From Actinomycetes bacterium (lineage in GTDB: Bacteria; Actinomycetota; Actinomycetes; Propionibacteriales; Nocardioidaceae), in the NCBI GenBank assembly GCA_023396115.1, contig JAEWXC010000048.1:1-31156 (forward strand): 31,156 nucleotides of DNA, given 5' to 3'. Below, piece after piece: positions 23,159 to 31,134 of the stretch. The notes beneath the pieces are model-generated. The model searched no databases and was not told the DNA's origin. It saw nothing but the letters and a program-made list of their open reading frames with translations. The position numbers were made by a program, and so were the translations under genes. Positions within the stretch are counted from its first letter, which is position 1, and every line of letters begins with the position of its first letter.

Positions 23159-24712
23159 ATGAGCGAGCGGTTGGGCCCCCACGACCTGGCGATGTGGGCC
23201 GGCGAGTCGGTGGACACGCCGTCGCACAACGCGACCATCGAGATCTTCGACCCCGGCGACAGCGGGTTCTCCTACCAGTCCCTGGTCACCCTGATCGCCG
23301 AACGGATCGCCTTCGTGCCGCGCTACCGGCAGCGGATCGTGGCGGTCCCCGGCGGCCTGGCCAACCCGGTGTGGATCGACGACACCCGGTTCGACCTGGC
23401 CTACCACGTACGACGTTCCGCCCTGCCGCGTCCGGGCAGCTCCGAGCAGCTGCGGGAGCTGGTCGCCCGGATCGTCAGCCGCCCGTTGGACCGCAACCGT
23501 CCGCTGTGGGAGGTGTACTTCGTCGAGGGGCTGGCCGACGGTCGCGTCGCGGTGCTGAGCAAGTCCCACCAGGTCCTGGTCGACGGGGTGCACACCGTCG
23601 ACCTGGGCCAGGTGCTGCTCGACGTGACCCCCGAGCGCAAGCACCTCGAGTACGACGAGTGGCGCCCCGAGCGTGAGCCGTCCGCGGCCGGTCTGGTCGC
23701 TGCGGCGGTGACCGACACCGTCGAGCACCCGCTGGTCGCCATCGACACCCTCCGGGGCCGGGTCGACGCGCTCGGCCGGGCCGCCGTCGGCGTGGGGTCG
23801 CTGGCCGGGGGCATCTTCGGGGCGATGACCCAGCGCCGCCCCGAGGCCCCGACGCCGATCAACAAGCCGCTGAGCCAGCAGCGGCGCTTCGTCCCGGTGC
23901 GCACGGAACTGGCCGACTACCGCACCGTCCGCCGGGTCCACGGCGGCACCGTCAACGACGTCGTGCTGGCGACCGTGACCGGGGCACTGCGCGGCTGGCT
24001 GATGACCCGCGAGGAGTCGATGGGCGGGCTGCGCCGGCTGCGCGCGATCGTCCCGATGTCGGTGATCGACGACGACCTGGAGCCCACGTCGCTGGGGACC
24101 CAGGTGACCGGCTGCCACGTGGAGCTGCCGATCGGGGAACCGAGCCCGCTGGTCCGGCTGCACCAGGTCGGCTACTCCTTCGACGCCCACGCCCGGACCG
24201 GTCGCGCGGTGGCCGCCAACCGGCTCGCCGGCATTGCCGGGTTCGCACCGACCACGTTCCACGCCCTGGGCTCGCGGGTCGCGGCCCGCGAGATCGAGCG
24301 GCACGACTTCCACCTGGCCGTCACCAACGTGCCCGGGCCGCAGTTCCCGCTGTACGCGGCCGGGGCCCGGATGATGGAGACCTACCCGGTGCCGCCGCTG
24401 GTCGACGGACACGCGCTGGCCATCGGGGTCACCTCCTACGACGGGGGCGTCTACTACGGCATCACCGCCGACCGGGACGCGCTGCCGGACGTCGACGTGC
24501 TGGGGCAGTGCCTGGTGGAGGCCCTGGACGAACTGGTCGAGTCGGCCACCGACACCCGCCGTCGGGCCCCGCGGGGGCGCACCCCCAGCACCGGGCGCGC
24601 CGGCCGTGGCACCGCCAGGACCAAGCAGACCGGGAAGGCCCCGAGGTCCACCCAGGAACCGGCCGCCCGGAAGACCGTGCGCACGCCCGCACGTCCCGAG
24701 GAGGAGAAGTGA
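23159..24712 (+). CDS. Wax ester synthase/diacylglycerol acyltransferase (WS/DGAT) family
   Basis: 517 residues. Family features: the N-terminal domain with RPLDRNRPLWEVYFVEGL, the active-site region, the central NDVVLA (N266, D267) and the C-terminal acyltransferase domain (VTNVPGPQFPLYAAGARM). These enzymes move acyl groups from acyl-CoA to fatty alcohol or diacylglycerol to make storage lipids. The catalytic HHxxxDG motif reads HQVLVDG here (H137, Q138, D142, G143); the second His, regarded as the catalytic base, is Gln. The protein may be inactive, or may belong to a subgroup with other chemistry. A Lys/Arg/Ala/Pro-rich tail of about 50 residues follows the usual end. GAGG (23149-23152) lies 6 nt before the ATG. 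The next gene overlaps by 4 bp. Confidence 0.92.
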   Translation: MSERLGPHDLAMWAGESVDTPSHNATIEIFDPGDSGFSYQSLVTLIAERIAFVPRYRQRIVAVPGGLANPVWIDDTRFDLAYHVRRSALPRPGSSEQLRELVARIVSRPLDRNRPLWEVYFVEGLADGRVAVLSKSHQVLVDGVHTVDLGQVLLDVTPERKHLEYDEWRPEREPSAAGLVAAAVTDTVEHPLVAIDTLRGRVDALGRAAVGVGSLAGGIFGAMTQRRPEAPTPINKPLSQQRRFVPVRTELADYRTVRRVHGGTVNDVVLATVTGALRGWLMTREESMGGLRRLRAIVPMSVIDDDLEPTSLGTQVTGCHVELPIGEPSPLVRLHQVGYSFDAHARTGRAVAANRLAGIAGFAPTTFHALGSRVAAREIERHDFHLAVTNVPGPQFPLYAAGARMMETYPVPPLVDGHALAIGVTSYDGGVYYGITADRDALPDVDVLGQCLVEALDELVESATDTRRRAPRGRTPSTGRAGRGTARTKQTGKAPRSTQEPAARKTVRTPARPEEEK

Positions 24713-25110
24713 CGACCCGGGTCTACGTACCGCTGACCTCCACCGGCGTCGCGGCGCTGGTCGCCGAGCGTCGGCTCGCCGGCCCGCTGCCGGCGCACAC
24801 GGTCACCGAGGAGCTGCGCCTGGCGTGGCCCGAGGCCGAGCAGGACGACTGGGAGTTCGCGGCCATGCTCGCGGCCGGGGAGGACTCCTGGACCTCCCGC
24901 GCCGCCGGGGACGCACCGCGCCGGTTCGTGCTCGCCGTGGACGCCGCCGAGGTGACCGACGGTGAGGGCACCGGGGTCACCGTGGGGGACGTGGTGTGGA
25001 AGCGGATCGCCTCGCTGCACGCCGACACCGAGGACTGGTCGGGCGAGCCCGACCTGGACGCGGACCTGGCCTGGTTCGCCACCCAGGAGATCCCCGACCT
25101 GCTCGGCTGA
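24709..25110 (+). CDS. Conserved small protein (DUF6912-like)
   Basis: 133 residues, soluble and acidic, starting TTRVYVPLTSTGVAALVAE and ending DDLAWFATQEIPDLLG in a slightly varied form (ADLAWFATQEIPDLLG). Those two ends recall the actinobacterial DUF6912 family, an assignment from memory. There is no signal peptide, membrane helix or catalytic motif. The GTG start overlaps the acyltransferase stop (GTGA), and a purine-rich GAGGAGGAG run precedes it, so translation should be coupled to the acyltransferase. No function is known to me. It ends 88 bp before the convergent DUF2505 gene. Confidence 0.8.
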   Translation: MTTRVYVPLTSTGVAALVAERRLAGPLPAHTVTEELRLAWPEAEQDDWEFAAMLAAGEDSWTSRAAGDAPRRFVLAVDAAEVTDGEGTGVTVGDVVWKRIASLHADTEDWSGEPDLDADLAWFATQEIPDLLG

Positions 25111-25120
25111 GCCGGGCGGT

Positions 25121-25204
25121 GGACCGGTCCGTCCGACCAGGGTCAGCCGGACCGTTCGGTCCGACCAGGGTCAGCCGGACCGCTCAGTCCGGGCGGGGTC
25201 AGTC
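25121..25204. repeat. Three 28-bp tandem repeats with palindromic cores
   Basis: Units at 25121-25148, 25149-25176 and 25177-25204. Each begins with a palindrome-like GGACC...GGTCC core (GGACCGGTCC in unit 1, GGACCG-TT-CGGTCC in unit 2, decayed in unit 3) and ends GGGTCAGCC or GGGTCAGTC. The third unit runs 6 bp into the end of the convergent DUF2505 gene. It fills the gap between two convergent genes and can form hairpins on both strands, so a bidirectional terminator is possible. Confidence 0.88.
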
Positions 25205-25666
25205 GGCGAGCCAGGCCCGTCCGGTCTCCTGCTCGACGCTGAGCGCCTTGAGCATCAGGTCCACGATCAGTCCCTCGACCTTGCCACCGACCAGCGGCAG
25301 TTGGACGCGGACCTCCCAGTCGACCAGCACCGCGGTGCCCGAGCCCGAGGCCCGCAGCGTCGTGGTGCCGGACATCTCGCCGGGCTTGCCGGGGATGGTG
25401 AGGTGCACCCGGGCGCTGTGGTCGGCCCACTCCTCGGTCTGGCGGATGGTGATCTCGTCGCCGACGAACTTGGCCGCGAACGACGGGATGCCCCGGGCCA
25501 CCTGGACCTGCTCGACGGTGACGGTGTCCCCGTCCACGACGACCTCCTGGCGGGCGACGTGCTGCTCGGTGCCGACCTGCTCGCGGAACCCGGCGTCGAG
25601 CATCATCGCCCGCACCTGCTCGGGGGTGGCGTCGTAGTGCAGCTCGGTGCTGATCCTGCGGCCCAT
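25199..25666 (-). CDS. DUF2505-family protein (copy 2)
   Basis: 155 residues. The sequence follows the DUF2505 pattern, a START/SRPBCC-like helix-grip fold: RISTELHYDATPEQVRAMMLDAGFREQ, a run of beta strands, and a C-terminal helix (GGKVEGLIVDLMLKALSVEQE) with final WLAD. It is paralogous to the gene upstream (YDATP-x-x-V, VPLIGGK-like 'LPLVGGKVE', WLA end). No signal peptide or enzyme motif is seen. Its ATG overlaps the upstream stop by one base (TGATG), so the pair is coupled. The fold suggests binding of a hydrophobic ligand in the cytoplasm, but no ligand is known. Its 3' end lies within the third 28-bp repeat. Confidence 0.87.
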   Translation of the reverse strand: MGRRISTELHYDATPEQVRAMMLDAGFREQVGTEQHVARQEVVVDGDTVTVEQVQVARGIPSFAAKFVGDEITIRQTEEWADHSARVHLTIPGKPGEMSGTTTLRASGSGTAVLVDWEVRVQLPLVGGKVEGLIVDLMLKALSVEQETGRAWLAD

Positions 25667-26148
25667 CAGCGCTCTCCCGCCAGCCAGGCGGCGCCCACGC
25701 GCTGCTCGGTGTCCAGACCGCCGGTGATCTTCTCGGCCAGCAGCTTCTCCAGCTTGCCGCCGATCAGCGGCACCTTGATCTTCAGCTCCAGGTCGACCAC
25801 CTCGCGGGTGCCGTCGCCGTCGGGCTGCAGCGAGATCGTGCCCCGCACGTCCGAGGGGGTGCCGGGGGCCTCGATGGCCAGCTGGGCACCGGTGCGGTCG
25901 GCCCAGGTCTCACGCTGCACCGCGCGGGTGGTGGACCCGGCGAAGGTGCGGGCGAACGACGGCAGGTCGTCGGTGCGCTGGACCTGGTCGACGACGAGGT
26001 CGAAACCCTCGTCGGTCTCGGTCAGCGTCACCTCGACCGAGACGACGTCCATGGCCCGGCAGGTGGCCTCGCGGAAGGCGGGGTCAGCGAGCATCCCGTA
26101 GACCTCGTCGGGAGTGGCGTCGTAACGGAGCTCGTGGGTCAGTCGCAT
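25666..26148 (-). CDS. DUF2505-family protein (copy 1)
   Basis: 160 residues, SRPBCC-like: RLTHELRYDATPDEVYGMLADPAFRE at the N-terminus, acidic beta strands, and the C-terminal helix VPLIGGKLEKLLAEKITGGLDTEQ with final WLAGER. It is clearly homologous to the downstream copy, so this is a tandem duplication; the two have diverged to moderate identity, which implies separate ligands or age. The start at 26148 is preceded by CATGAT ending 6 nt upstream. The ATG at 26166 would add six residues and overlap that hexamer. The gene is divergent from the giant glutamate dehydrogenase with 74 bp between starts. Confidence 0.88.
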   Translation of the reverse strand: MRLTHELRYDATPDEVYGMLADPAFREATCRAMDVVSVEVTLTETDEGFDLVVDQVQRTDDLPSFARTFAGSTTRAVQRETWADRTGAQLAIEAPGTPSDVRGTISLQPDGDGTREVVDLELKIKVPLIGGKLEKLLAEKITGGLDTEQRVGAAWLAGER

Positions 26149-26154
26149 GGCGAC

Positions 26155-26160
26155 ATCATG
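26155..26160 (-). promoter_or_regulatory. Possible leaderless -10 of the DUF2505 pair
   Basis: On the minus strand CATGAT ends exactly 6 nt before the ATG at 26148. It faces away from the glutamate dehydrogenase promoter 28 bp further on. Confidence 0.4.
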
Positions 26161-26187
26161 GCGCACGCGCCCCCGATCGGCGCAGTG

Positions 26188-26216
26188 TTGTCCGCGTCAC
26201 ACCGCACGTCTAGGGT
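26188..26216 (+). promoter_or_regulatory. gdh: Leaderless promoter of glutamate dehydrogenase
   Basis: TTGTCC (26188-26193), a 17-bp spacer and TAGGGT (26211-26216) end 6 nt before GTG 26223. The -35 matches TTGACA at 4 of 6 positions. This is the clearest promoter in the window; transcription should begin on the start codon. Confidence 0.7.
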
Positions 26217-26222
26217 CGAGCC

Positions 26223-29200
26223 GTGGTCACGACGCTGGAGGAACTCAAGGCCGAACGACTCGCCGAGGCTGCCGAGCTGGCACGCTCCGTCCGGGGTGCC
26301 TCGGGCCCCCCGGGTGACGGGAGTGTCGTGGACGCCGCGCTGGTCGGCGTCTACTACCGGCATGTGCCGCCCGAGGACGTGCTGGACCGCTCCGCGACCG
26401 ACCTGTTCGGCGCGGTCGCCGCGCACCGCCGACTCGCCGCGAACCGGCCGCAGGGCACCGCGGTCGTGCAGGTGACCACCCCCACCAGTGCCGACTCGGG
26501 ATGGTCCGCGGGCGGGCACAGCGTGGTGAACGTCGTCACCGACGACATGCCGTTCCTGGTCGACTCGGTGACGATGGAGCTGTCCCGCCTGGACCGCACC
26601 GTGCACCTGGTGGTGCACCCGCAGCTGGCCGTGCGCCGCGACGTCACCGGGGCGCTGCTCGAGGTGATGCCGGCCGACACCGAGGCCGCCGACGTGGTGC
26701 TCGAGTCGTGGATGCACGTGGAGATCGACCGACTGGTGGACCCCAGCGCCGCCGTCAGCATCGAGGCCGACGTGCTGCGGGTGCTGCGCGACGTGCGCGA
26801 GTCGGTGGAGGACTGGCCCAAGATGGCCGAGCGGGCCCGCGCCGTTGTCGAGGAGCTGCGCAACGACCCGCCGCCGTTGCCCGAGGCCGAGATCGACCAG
26901 GGCATCGAGCTGCTCGACTGGCTGGCCGGTGACCACTTCACCTTCCTGGGGTACCGGGAGTACCGGCTGGAGGAGGTCGACGGCGACGACCACCTGCGCG
27001 GGGTGCCGGGCACGGGCCTGGGGATCCTGCGCAGCGACCAGTCGCTCTCCTCCTCCTTCGGCAAGCTCTCCGGCGCGGTCCGGGCCAAGGCCCGGGAGAA
27101 GACGCTGCTGGTGCTGGCCAAGGCCAACTCCCGTGCCACCGTGCACCGCCCCGCCTACCTCGACTACGTCGGCGTCAAGATCTTCGAGGGCGGCACCGTG
27201 GTGGGGGAGCGCCGCTTCCTGGGGTTGTTCTCCAGCGCCGCCTACACCGAGTCGGTCATGCGGATCCCGGTGCTGGCCGAGAAGGCCCGCGAGGTGCTGG
27301 AGCGGGTCGGGTTCGACCCGCACAGCCACGCCGGCAAGGCGCTGATGGACACCCTGGAGACCTACCCGCGCGACGAGCTGTTCCACACGCCCGCCGACGA
27401 GCTGGCGGTGGTGGCCCGCGACGTCATGTTCGCCCGGGAACGGCGCCAGCTGCGCGCCTTCGCCCGACGCGACACCTACGGCCGCTACGTCTCGGTGCTG
27501 GTCTACCTGCCCCGGGACCGCTACACCACCGCGGTCCGGGAGAGGTTCGCCCAGATCCTCACCACCCAGCTCGGCGGGGACCAGGTGGAGTTCTCGGTCC
27601 GGGTCAGCGAGTCCGCCACCGCCCGGGTCCACTTCGTCGTGCACCCGCCGCAGGGCAGCCGGATCGGGCGGTTCGAGGTCGCCGACCTGGAACGCCGCCT
27701 GGTCGCCGCGGCCCGGTCGTGGCGCGACGAGTTCCACGGGGCGATGGTCGCCGAGTTCGGCGAGGAGCAGGGTGCCGCCCTGTCCCGACGCTGGGTGGAG
27801 TCGTTCGCGGAGGGCTACAAGGAGGACTACGACCCGGCCACCGCCGCGGTCGACGTCCGCCGGTTCGCCTCGATCACCGGCTCGGTGGGTTTCGACCTGG
27901 CCCTGCACGAGCGGGTCGGTGCCGGCCGCGGGGAGATCCGGTTGAAGATCTACCGGATCGGCCCGCCGCTGTCGCTGTCGCAGATCCTGCCGATGATCTC
28001 CTCGCTCGGCGTGGAGGTCGTCGACGAACGGCCCTACGAGTTCGACGGCCTGGACCGCCCCACCGGGCTGTACGAGTTCGGGCTGGCCACCGACACCGAG
28101 ATCGACGCCGAGGGCCGCCGGCTGGCCGCCGAGACCCTGCGGGCGGTCTGGCAGGGCAACAACGAGACCGACGGGTTCAACGCGCTGGTGCTCGGCGCCG
28201 GGCTCGGCTGGCGCCAGGCGGCGCTATTGCGCACCTACGCCAAGTACATGCGCCAGGGGTCCAGCCCGTTCGCGCTCGACACCATCACCGAGGCGCTGCT
28301 CGGCCACCCCGAGATCACCCGGATGCTGGTGGAGCTGTTCGCGGCCCGCTTCGACCCCGACCGTGACGACGAGCGTGCCGCGGGGCTGCCCGACCAGGTC
28401 GAGAAGCGGCTGCTCGGCGCGCTGGAGGCGGTCAGCAGCCTGGACCACGACCGGATCCTGCGCTCCTACCTGCAGCACATCACCGCCACGCTGCGCACCA
28501 ACTACTACCGGCTCGACGCCGACGGGGCTCCCCGCTCGTTCATCTCGCTCAAGCTGGAGCCGCAGAAGATCCCGGACCTGCCCGAGCCGCGTCCCAAGTT
28601 CGAGGTGTTCGTGCACTCCCCGCGGGTCGAGGGCGTGCACCTGCGCTACGGCACCGTCGCGCGGGGCGGCCTGCGCTGGTCCGACCGGCGCGACGACTTC
28701 CGGACCGAGGTGCTGGGTCTGGTCAAGGCGCAGATGGTCAAGAACACCGTGATCGTGCCGGTGGGCGCCAAGGGCGGGTTCTACGCCAAGAACCTGCCGG
28801 ACCCCTCCGACCGGGACGCGTGGCTGGCCGAGGGCGTGGCCAGCTACCGGACGTTCATCTCGGGGCTGCTCGACCTCACCGACAACCGGGTCGACGGGAA
28901 GGTGGTGCCGCCCGAGCGGGTGGTGCGCCACGACGGCGACGACTCCTACCTGGTGGTCGCGGCCGACAAGGGCACCGCCACCTTCTCCGACATCGCCAAC
29001 GGGGTGGCGGCCGACTACGGGTTCTGGCTGGGCGACGCGTTCGCCTCGGGCGGCTCGGTCGGCTACGACCACAAGGCGATGGGCATCACCGCCCGCGGCG
29101 CCTGGGTCTCGGTGCAGCGGCACTTCCGCGAGCGCGGCATCGACTGCCAGACCCAGGACTTCACCTGTGTCGGGATCGGCGACATGTCCGGTGACGTGTT

Positions 29201-31076
29201 CGGCAACGGCATGCTCTGCTCCGAGCACACACGCTTGGTGGCCGCGTTCGACCACCGGCACATCTTCCTGGACCCCGACCCGGACCCGGCGGTCTCCTTC
29301 GCCGAGCGGCGTCGACTCTTCGAGCTGCCGCGCTCCTCGTGGGCCGACTACGACCCGGAGCTGATCTCGGCCGGCGGCGGGGTGCACCCGCGCACCGCGA
29401 AGTCGGTCCCGGTCACCGAGCAGGTCCGGCGTGCCCTGGGCCTCGACGAGGGGGTCACCTCGATGACCCCGCAGGAGCTGATGCGCGCGGTGCTGAAGGC
29501 GCCGGTGGACCTGCTGTGGAACGGCGGCATCGGCACCTACGTCAAGGCCTCCAGCGAGTCCGACCAGGAGGCCGGCGACAAGGCCAACGACGCGATCCGG
29601 GTCGACGGGGCCGACCTGCGGGCGCACTGCGTGGGCGAGGGCGGCAACCTGGGCTTCACCCAGCTGGGCCGGATCGAGTACGCCCGGGTGGGTCGCGGCG
29701 GCGAGGGTGGTCGGATCAACACCGACTTCATCGACAACTCCGCCGGCGTCGACACCTCCGACCACGAGGTGAACATCAAGATCCTGCTCGACAAGGTCGT
29801 CGGGGCCGGTGACCTCACCGGCAAGCAGCGCAACGCCCTGCTGGCCCTGATGACCGACGAGGTCGGCGCGCTGGTGCTGGCCGACAACTACGAGCAGAAC
29901 CTGGCGCTGGCCAACTCCGCCGCGCACGCCGCCCCGCTGCTGCACGTGCACGAGTACTGGATGACCCAGCTGAGCGAGCGGGGGGTGCTGAACCGCCGGC
30001 TCGAGGGGCTGCCCGACAGCCGTGAGGTGCGCCGCCTGCTGGAGAACGACGGGGGCCTCACCGTCCCGGAGCTGTCGGTGCTGATGGCCTGGACCAAGAT
30101 CGTGCTGGCCGACGAGCTGCTGGGCACCGACCTGCCCGACGACTCGTACCTGCGCGGCAACCTGTTCTCCTACTTCCCCTCCGCGATGCGCCAGGACCTG
30201 CGCGATCGGATGGAGGAGCACCCGCTGCGCCGCGAGATCATCACCACGATGGTGGTCAACGAGTTGGTCAACGGTGCCGGGATCACCTTCTGGCCTCGTC
30301 TGGCCGGCGAGACCGGGGTGGGGCCGGCGGACCTGACCCGCGCCAACTTCGTGGCCCGTGAGGTGTTCGGACGTGAGTCGCTGCTCAGCGACCTGTGCGC
30401 CCTGGACAACCGGGTGCCGGCCGCGCTGCAGACCCGGATCCGGGTCGAGGTCCGGACTCTGTGCGAGCGGGCCTCGCGCTGGCTGGTCACGCACCGGCGG
30501 CCACCGGTGGACATGGAGGCGTGCGTCGACTTCTTCGCCGTCACGGTGCAACGGGTGATGGCCGAGCTGCCGCACCTGCTCACCGGCGTCGAGGCCTCCG
30601 GCTTCGAGGCCCGCCGCGACCGGTGGGCCGGGCAGGGGCTGCCGGCGGAGCTGGCGGTCCGGGCCGCGGTGCTGGCCCCGGCCTACCAGCTGCTCGGGGT
30701 GGTCGAGACCGCGCACGCCGACGGGGTCGACCCGGTCGAGGTGGCGCGGGTGCACTTCGCGCTCGGCGAGTCCCTGGGGCTGCCGCTGCTGGTGGACCGG
30801 ATCGTGGCCCTGCCCCGCGCGGACCGGTGGCAGACGATGGCCCGGGCCGCGCTGCGCGACGACCTGTACGGGGTGCACGGCCAGCTCACCGCCGAGGTGC
30901 TGCGGTCCACCAGCGCCGAGGCGACCGCCGCTGAGCGGGTGGCGGCGTGGGAGGCCGACGAGGAGGCCCTGGTGACCCGCTCGAAGGCGACCCTGGAGGC
31001 GATCTGCCGCGACGAGCACGCCGACCTGGCCCGGATGTCGGTCGGGTTGCGGGTGGTCCGGGGACTGGTGGGCTGA
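26223..31076 (+). CDS. gdh: Giant NAD-specific glutamate dehydrogenase (L_180 type)
   Basis: 1,617 residues, the normal size for the 180-kDa NAD-dependent class; it converts glutamate to 2-oxoglutarate and ammonium, a catabolic and anaplerotic step. The N-terminal half (about 1-700) carries ACT-like regulatory segments. The catalytic domain begins near 790 with RGGLRWSDRRDDFRTEVLGL. Substrate-binding lysine K850 lies in PVGAKGGFY, and a nucleotide-binding Rossmann region follows (FTCVGIGDMSGDVFGNGML). The later VGEGGNLGFTQLGR and NTDFIDNSAGVDTSDHEVN segments belong to the same domain, with a helical C-terminal part after about 1250. In mycobacteria this enzyme is controlled by GarA; whether that holds here is unknown. 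The GTG start is supported by a leaderless promoter. It appears to be monocistronic, with a hairpin following the stop. Confidence 0.97.
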   Translation: MVTTLEELKAERLAEAAELARSVRGASGPPGDGSVVDAALVGVYYRHVPPEDVLDRSATDLFGAVAAHRRLAANRPQGTAVVQVTTPTSADSGWSAGGHSVVNVVTDDMPFLVDSVTMELSRLDRTVHLVVHPQLAVRRDVTGALLEVMPADTEAADVVLESWMHVEIDRLVDPSAAVSIEADVLRVLRDVRESVEDWPKMAERARAVVEELRNDPPPLPEAEIDQGIELLDWLAGDHFTFLGYREYRLEEVDGDDHLRGVPGTGLGILRSDQSLSSSFGKLSGAVRAKAREKTLLVLAKANSRATVHRPAYLDYVGVKIFEGGTVVGERRFLGLFSSAAYTESVMRIPVLAEKAREVLERVGFDPHSHAGKALMDTLETYPRDELFHTPADELAVVARDVMFARERRQLRAFARRDTYGRYVSVLVYLPRDRYTTAVRERFAQILTTQLGGDQVEFSVRVSESATARVHFVVHPPQGSRIGRFEVADLERRLVAAARSWRDEFHGAMVAEFGEEQGAALSRRWVESFAEGYKEDYDPATAAVDVRRFASITGSVGFDLALHERVGAGRGEIRLKIYRIGPPLSLSQILPMISSLGVEVVDERPYEFDGLDRPTGLYEFGLATDTEIDAEGRRLAAETLRAVWQGNNETDGFNALVLGAGLGWRQAALLRTYAKYMRQGSSPFALDTITEALLGHPEITRMLVELFAARFDPDRDDERAAGLPDQVEKRLLGALEAVSSLDHDRILRSYLQHITATLRTNYYRLDADGAPRSFISLKLEPQKIPDLPEPRPKFEVFVHSPRVEGVHLRYGTVARGGLRWSDRRDDFRTEVLGLVKAQMVKNTVIVPVGAKGGFYAKNLPDPSDRDAWLAEGVASYRTFISGLLDLTDNRVDGKVVPPERVVRHDGDDSYLVVAADKGTATFSDIANGVAADYGFWLGDAFASGGSVGYDHKAMGITARGAWVSVQRHFRERGIDCQTQDFTCVGIGDMSGDVFGNGMLCSEHTRLVAAFDHRHIFLDPDPDPAVSFAERRRLFELPRSSWADYDPELISAGGGVHPRTAKSVPVTEQVRRALGLDEGVTSMTPQELMRAVLKAPVDLLWNGGIGTYVKASSESDQEAGDKANDAIRVDGADLRAHCVGEGGNLGFTQLGRIEYARVGRGGEGGRINTDFIDNSAGVDTSDHEVNIKILLDKVVGAGDLTGKQRNALLALMTDEVGALVLADNYEQNLALANSAAHAAPLLHVHEYWMTQLSERGVLNRRLEGLPDSREVRRLLENDGGLTVPELSVLMAWTKIVLADELLGTDLPDDSYLRGNLFSYFPSAMRQDLRDRMEEHPLRREIITTMVVNELVNGAGITFWPRLAGETGVGPADLTRANFVAREVFGRESLLSDLCALDNRVPAALQTRIRVEVRTLCERASRWLVTHRRPPVDMEACVDFFAVTVQRVMAELPHLLTGVEASGFEARRDRWAGQGLPAELAVRAAVLAPAYQLLGVVETAHADGVDPVEVARVHFALGESLGLPLLVDRIVALPRADRWQTMARAALRDDLYGVHGQLTAEVLRSTSAEATAAERVAAWEADEEALVTRSKATLEAICRDEHADLARMSVGLRVVRGLVG

Positions 31077-31094
31077 GTGCGGACACGGTGCGCG

Positions 31095-31116
31095 GCGGCC
31101 GGGTGCCCCCGGCCGC
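31095..31116 (+). terminator. GC-rich hairpin after glutamate dehydrogenase
   Basis: GCGGCCGGG-TGCC-CCCGGCCGC is a perfect 9-bp stem with a 4-nt loop starting 19 bp after the stop. It has no T-tract, as is common in high-GC actinobacteria. Confidence 0.65.
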
Positions 31117-31134
31117 TGGGCGGGGGGTGCTGAC

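Noticed and set aside
24454..25020. Minus-strand open frame opposite the DUF6912-like gene
   Set aside because: The plus-strand frame has a strong Shine-Dalgarno, a coupled GTGA start and recognisable ends.
28224..31019. 931-residue minus-strand open frame
   Set aside because: It is entirely opposite the catalytic and C-terminal parts of glutamate dehydrogenase; a composition artefact.
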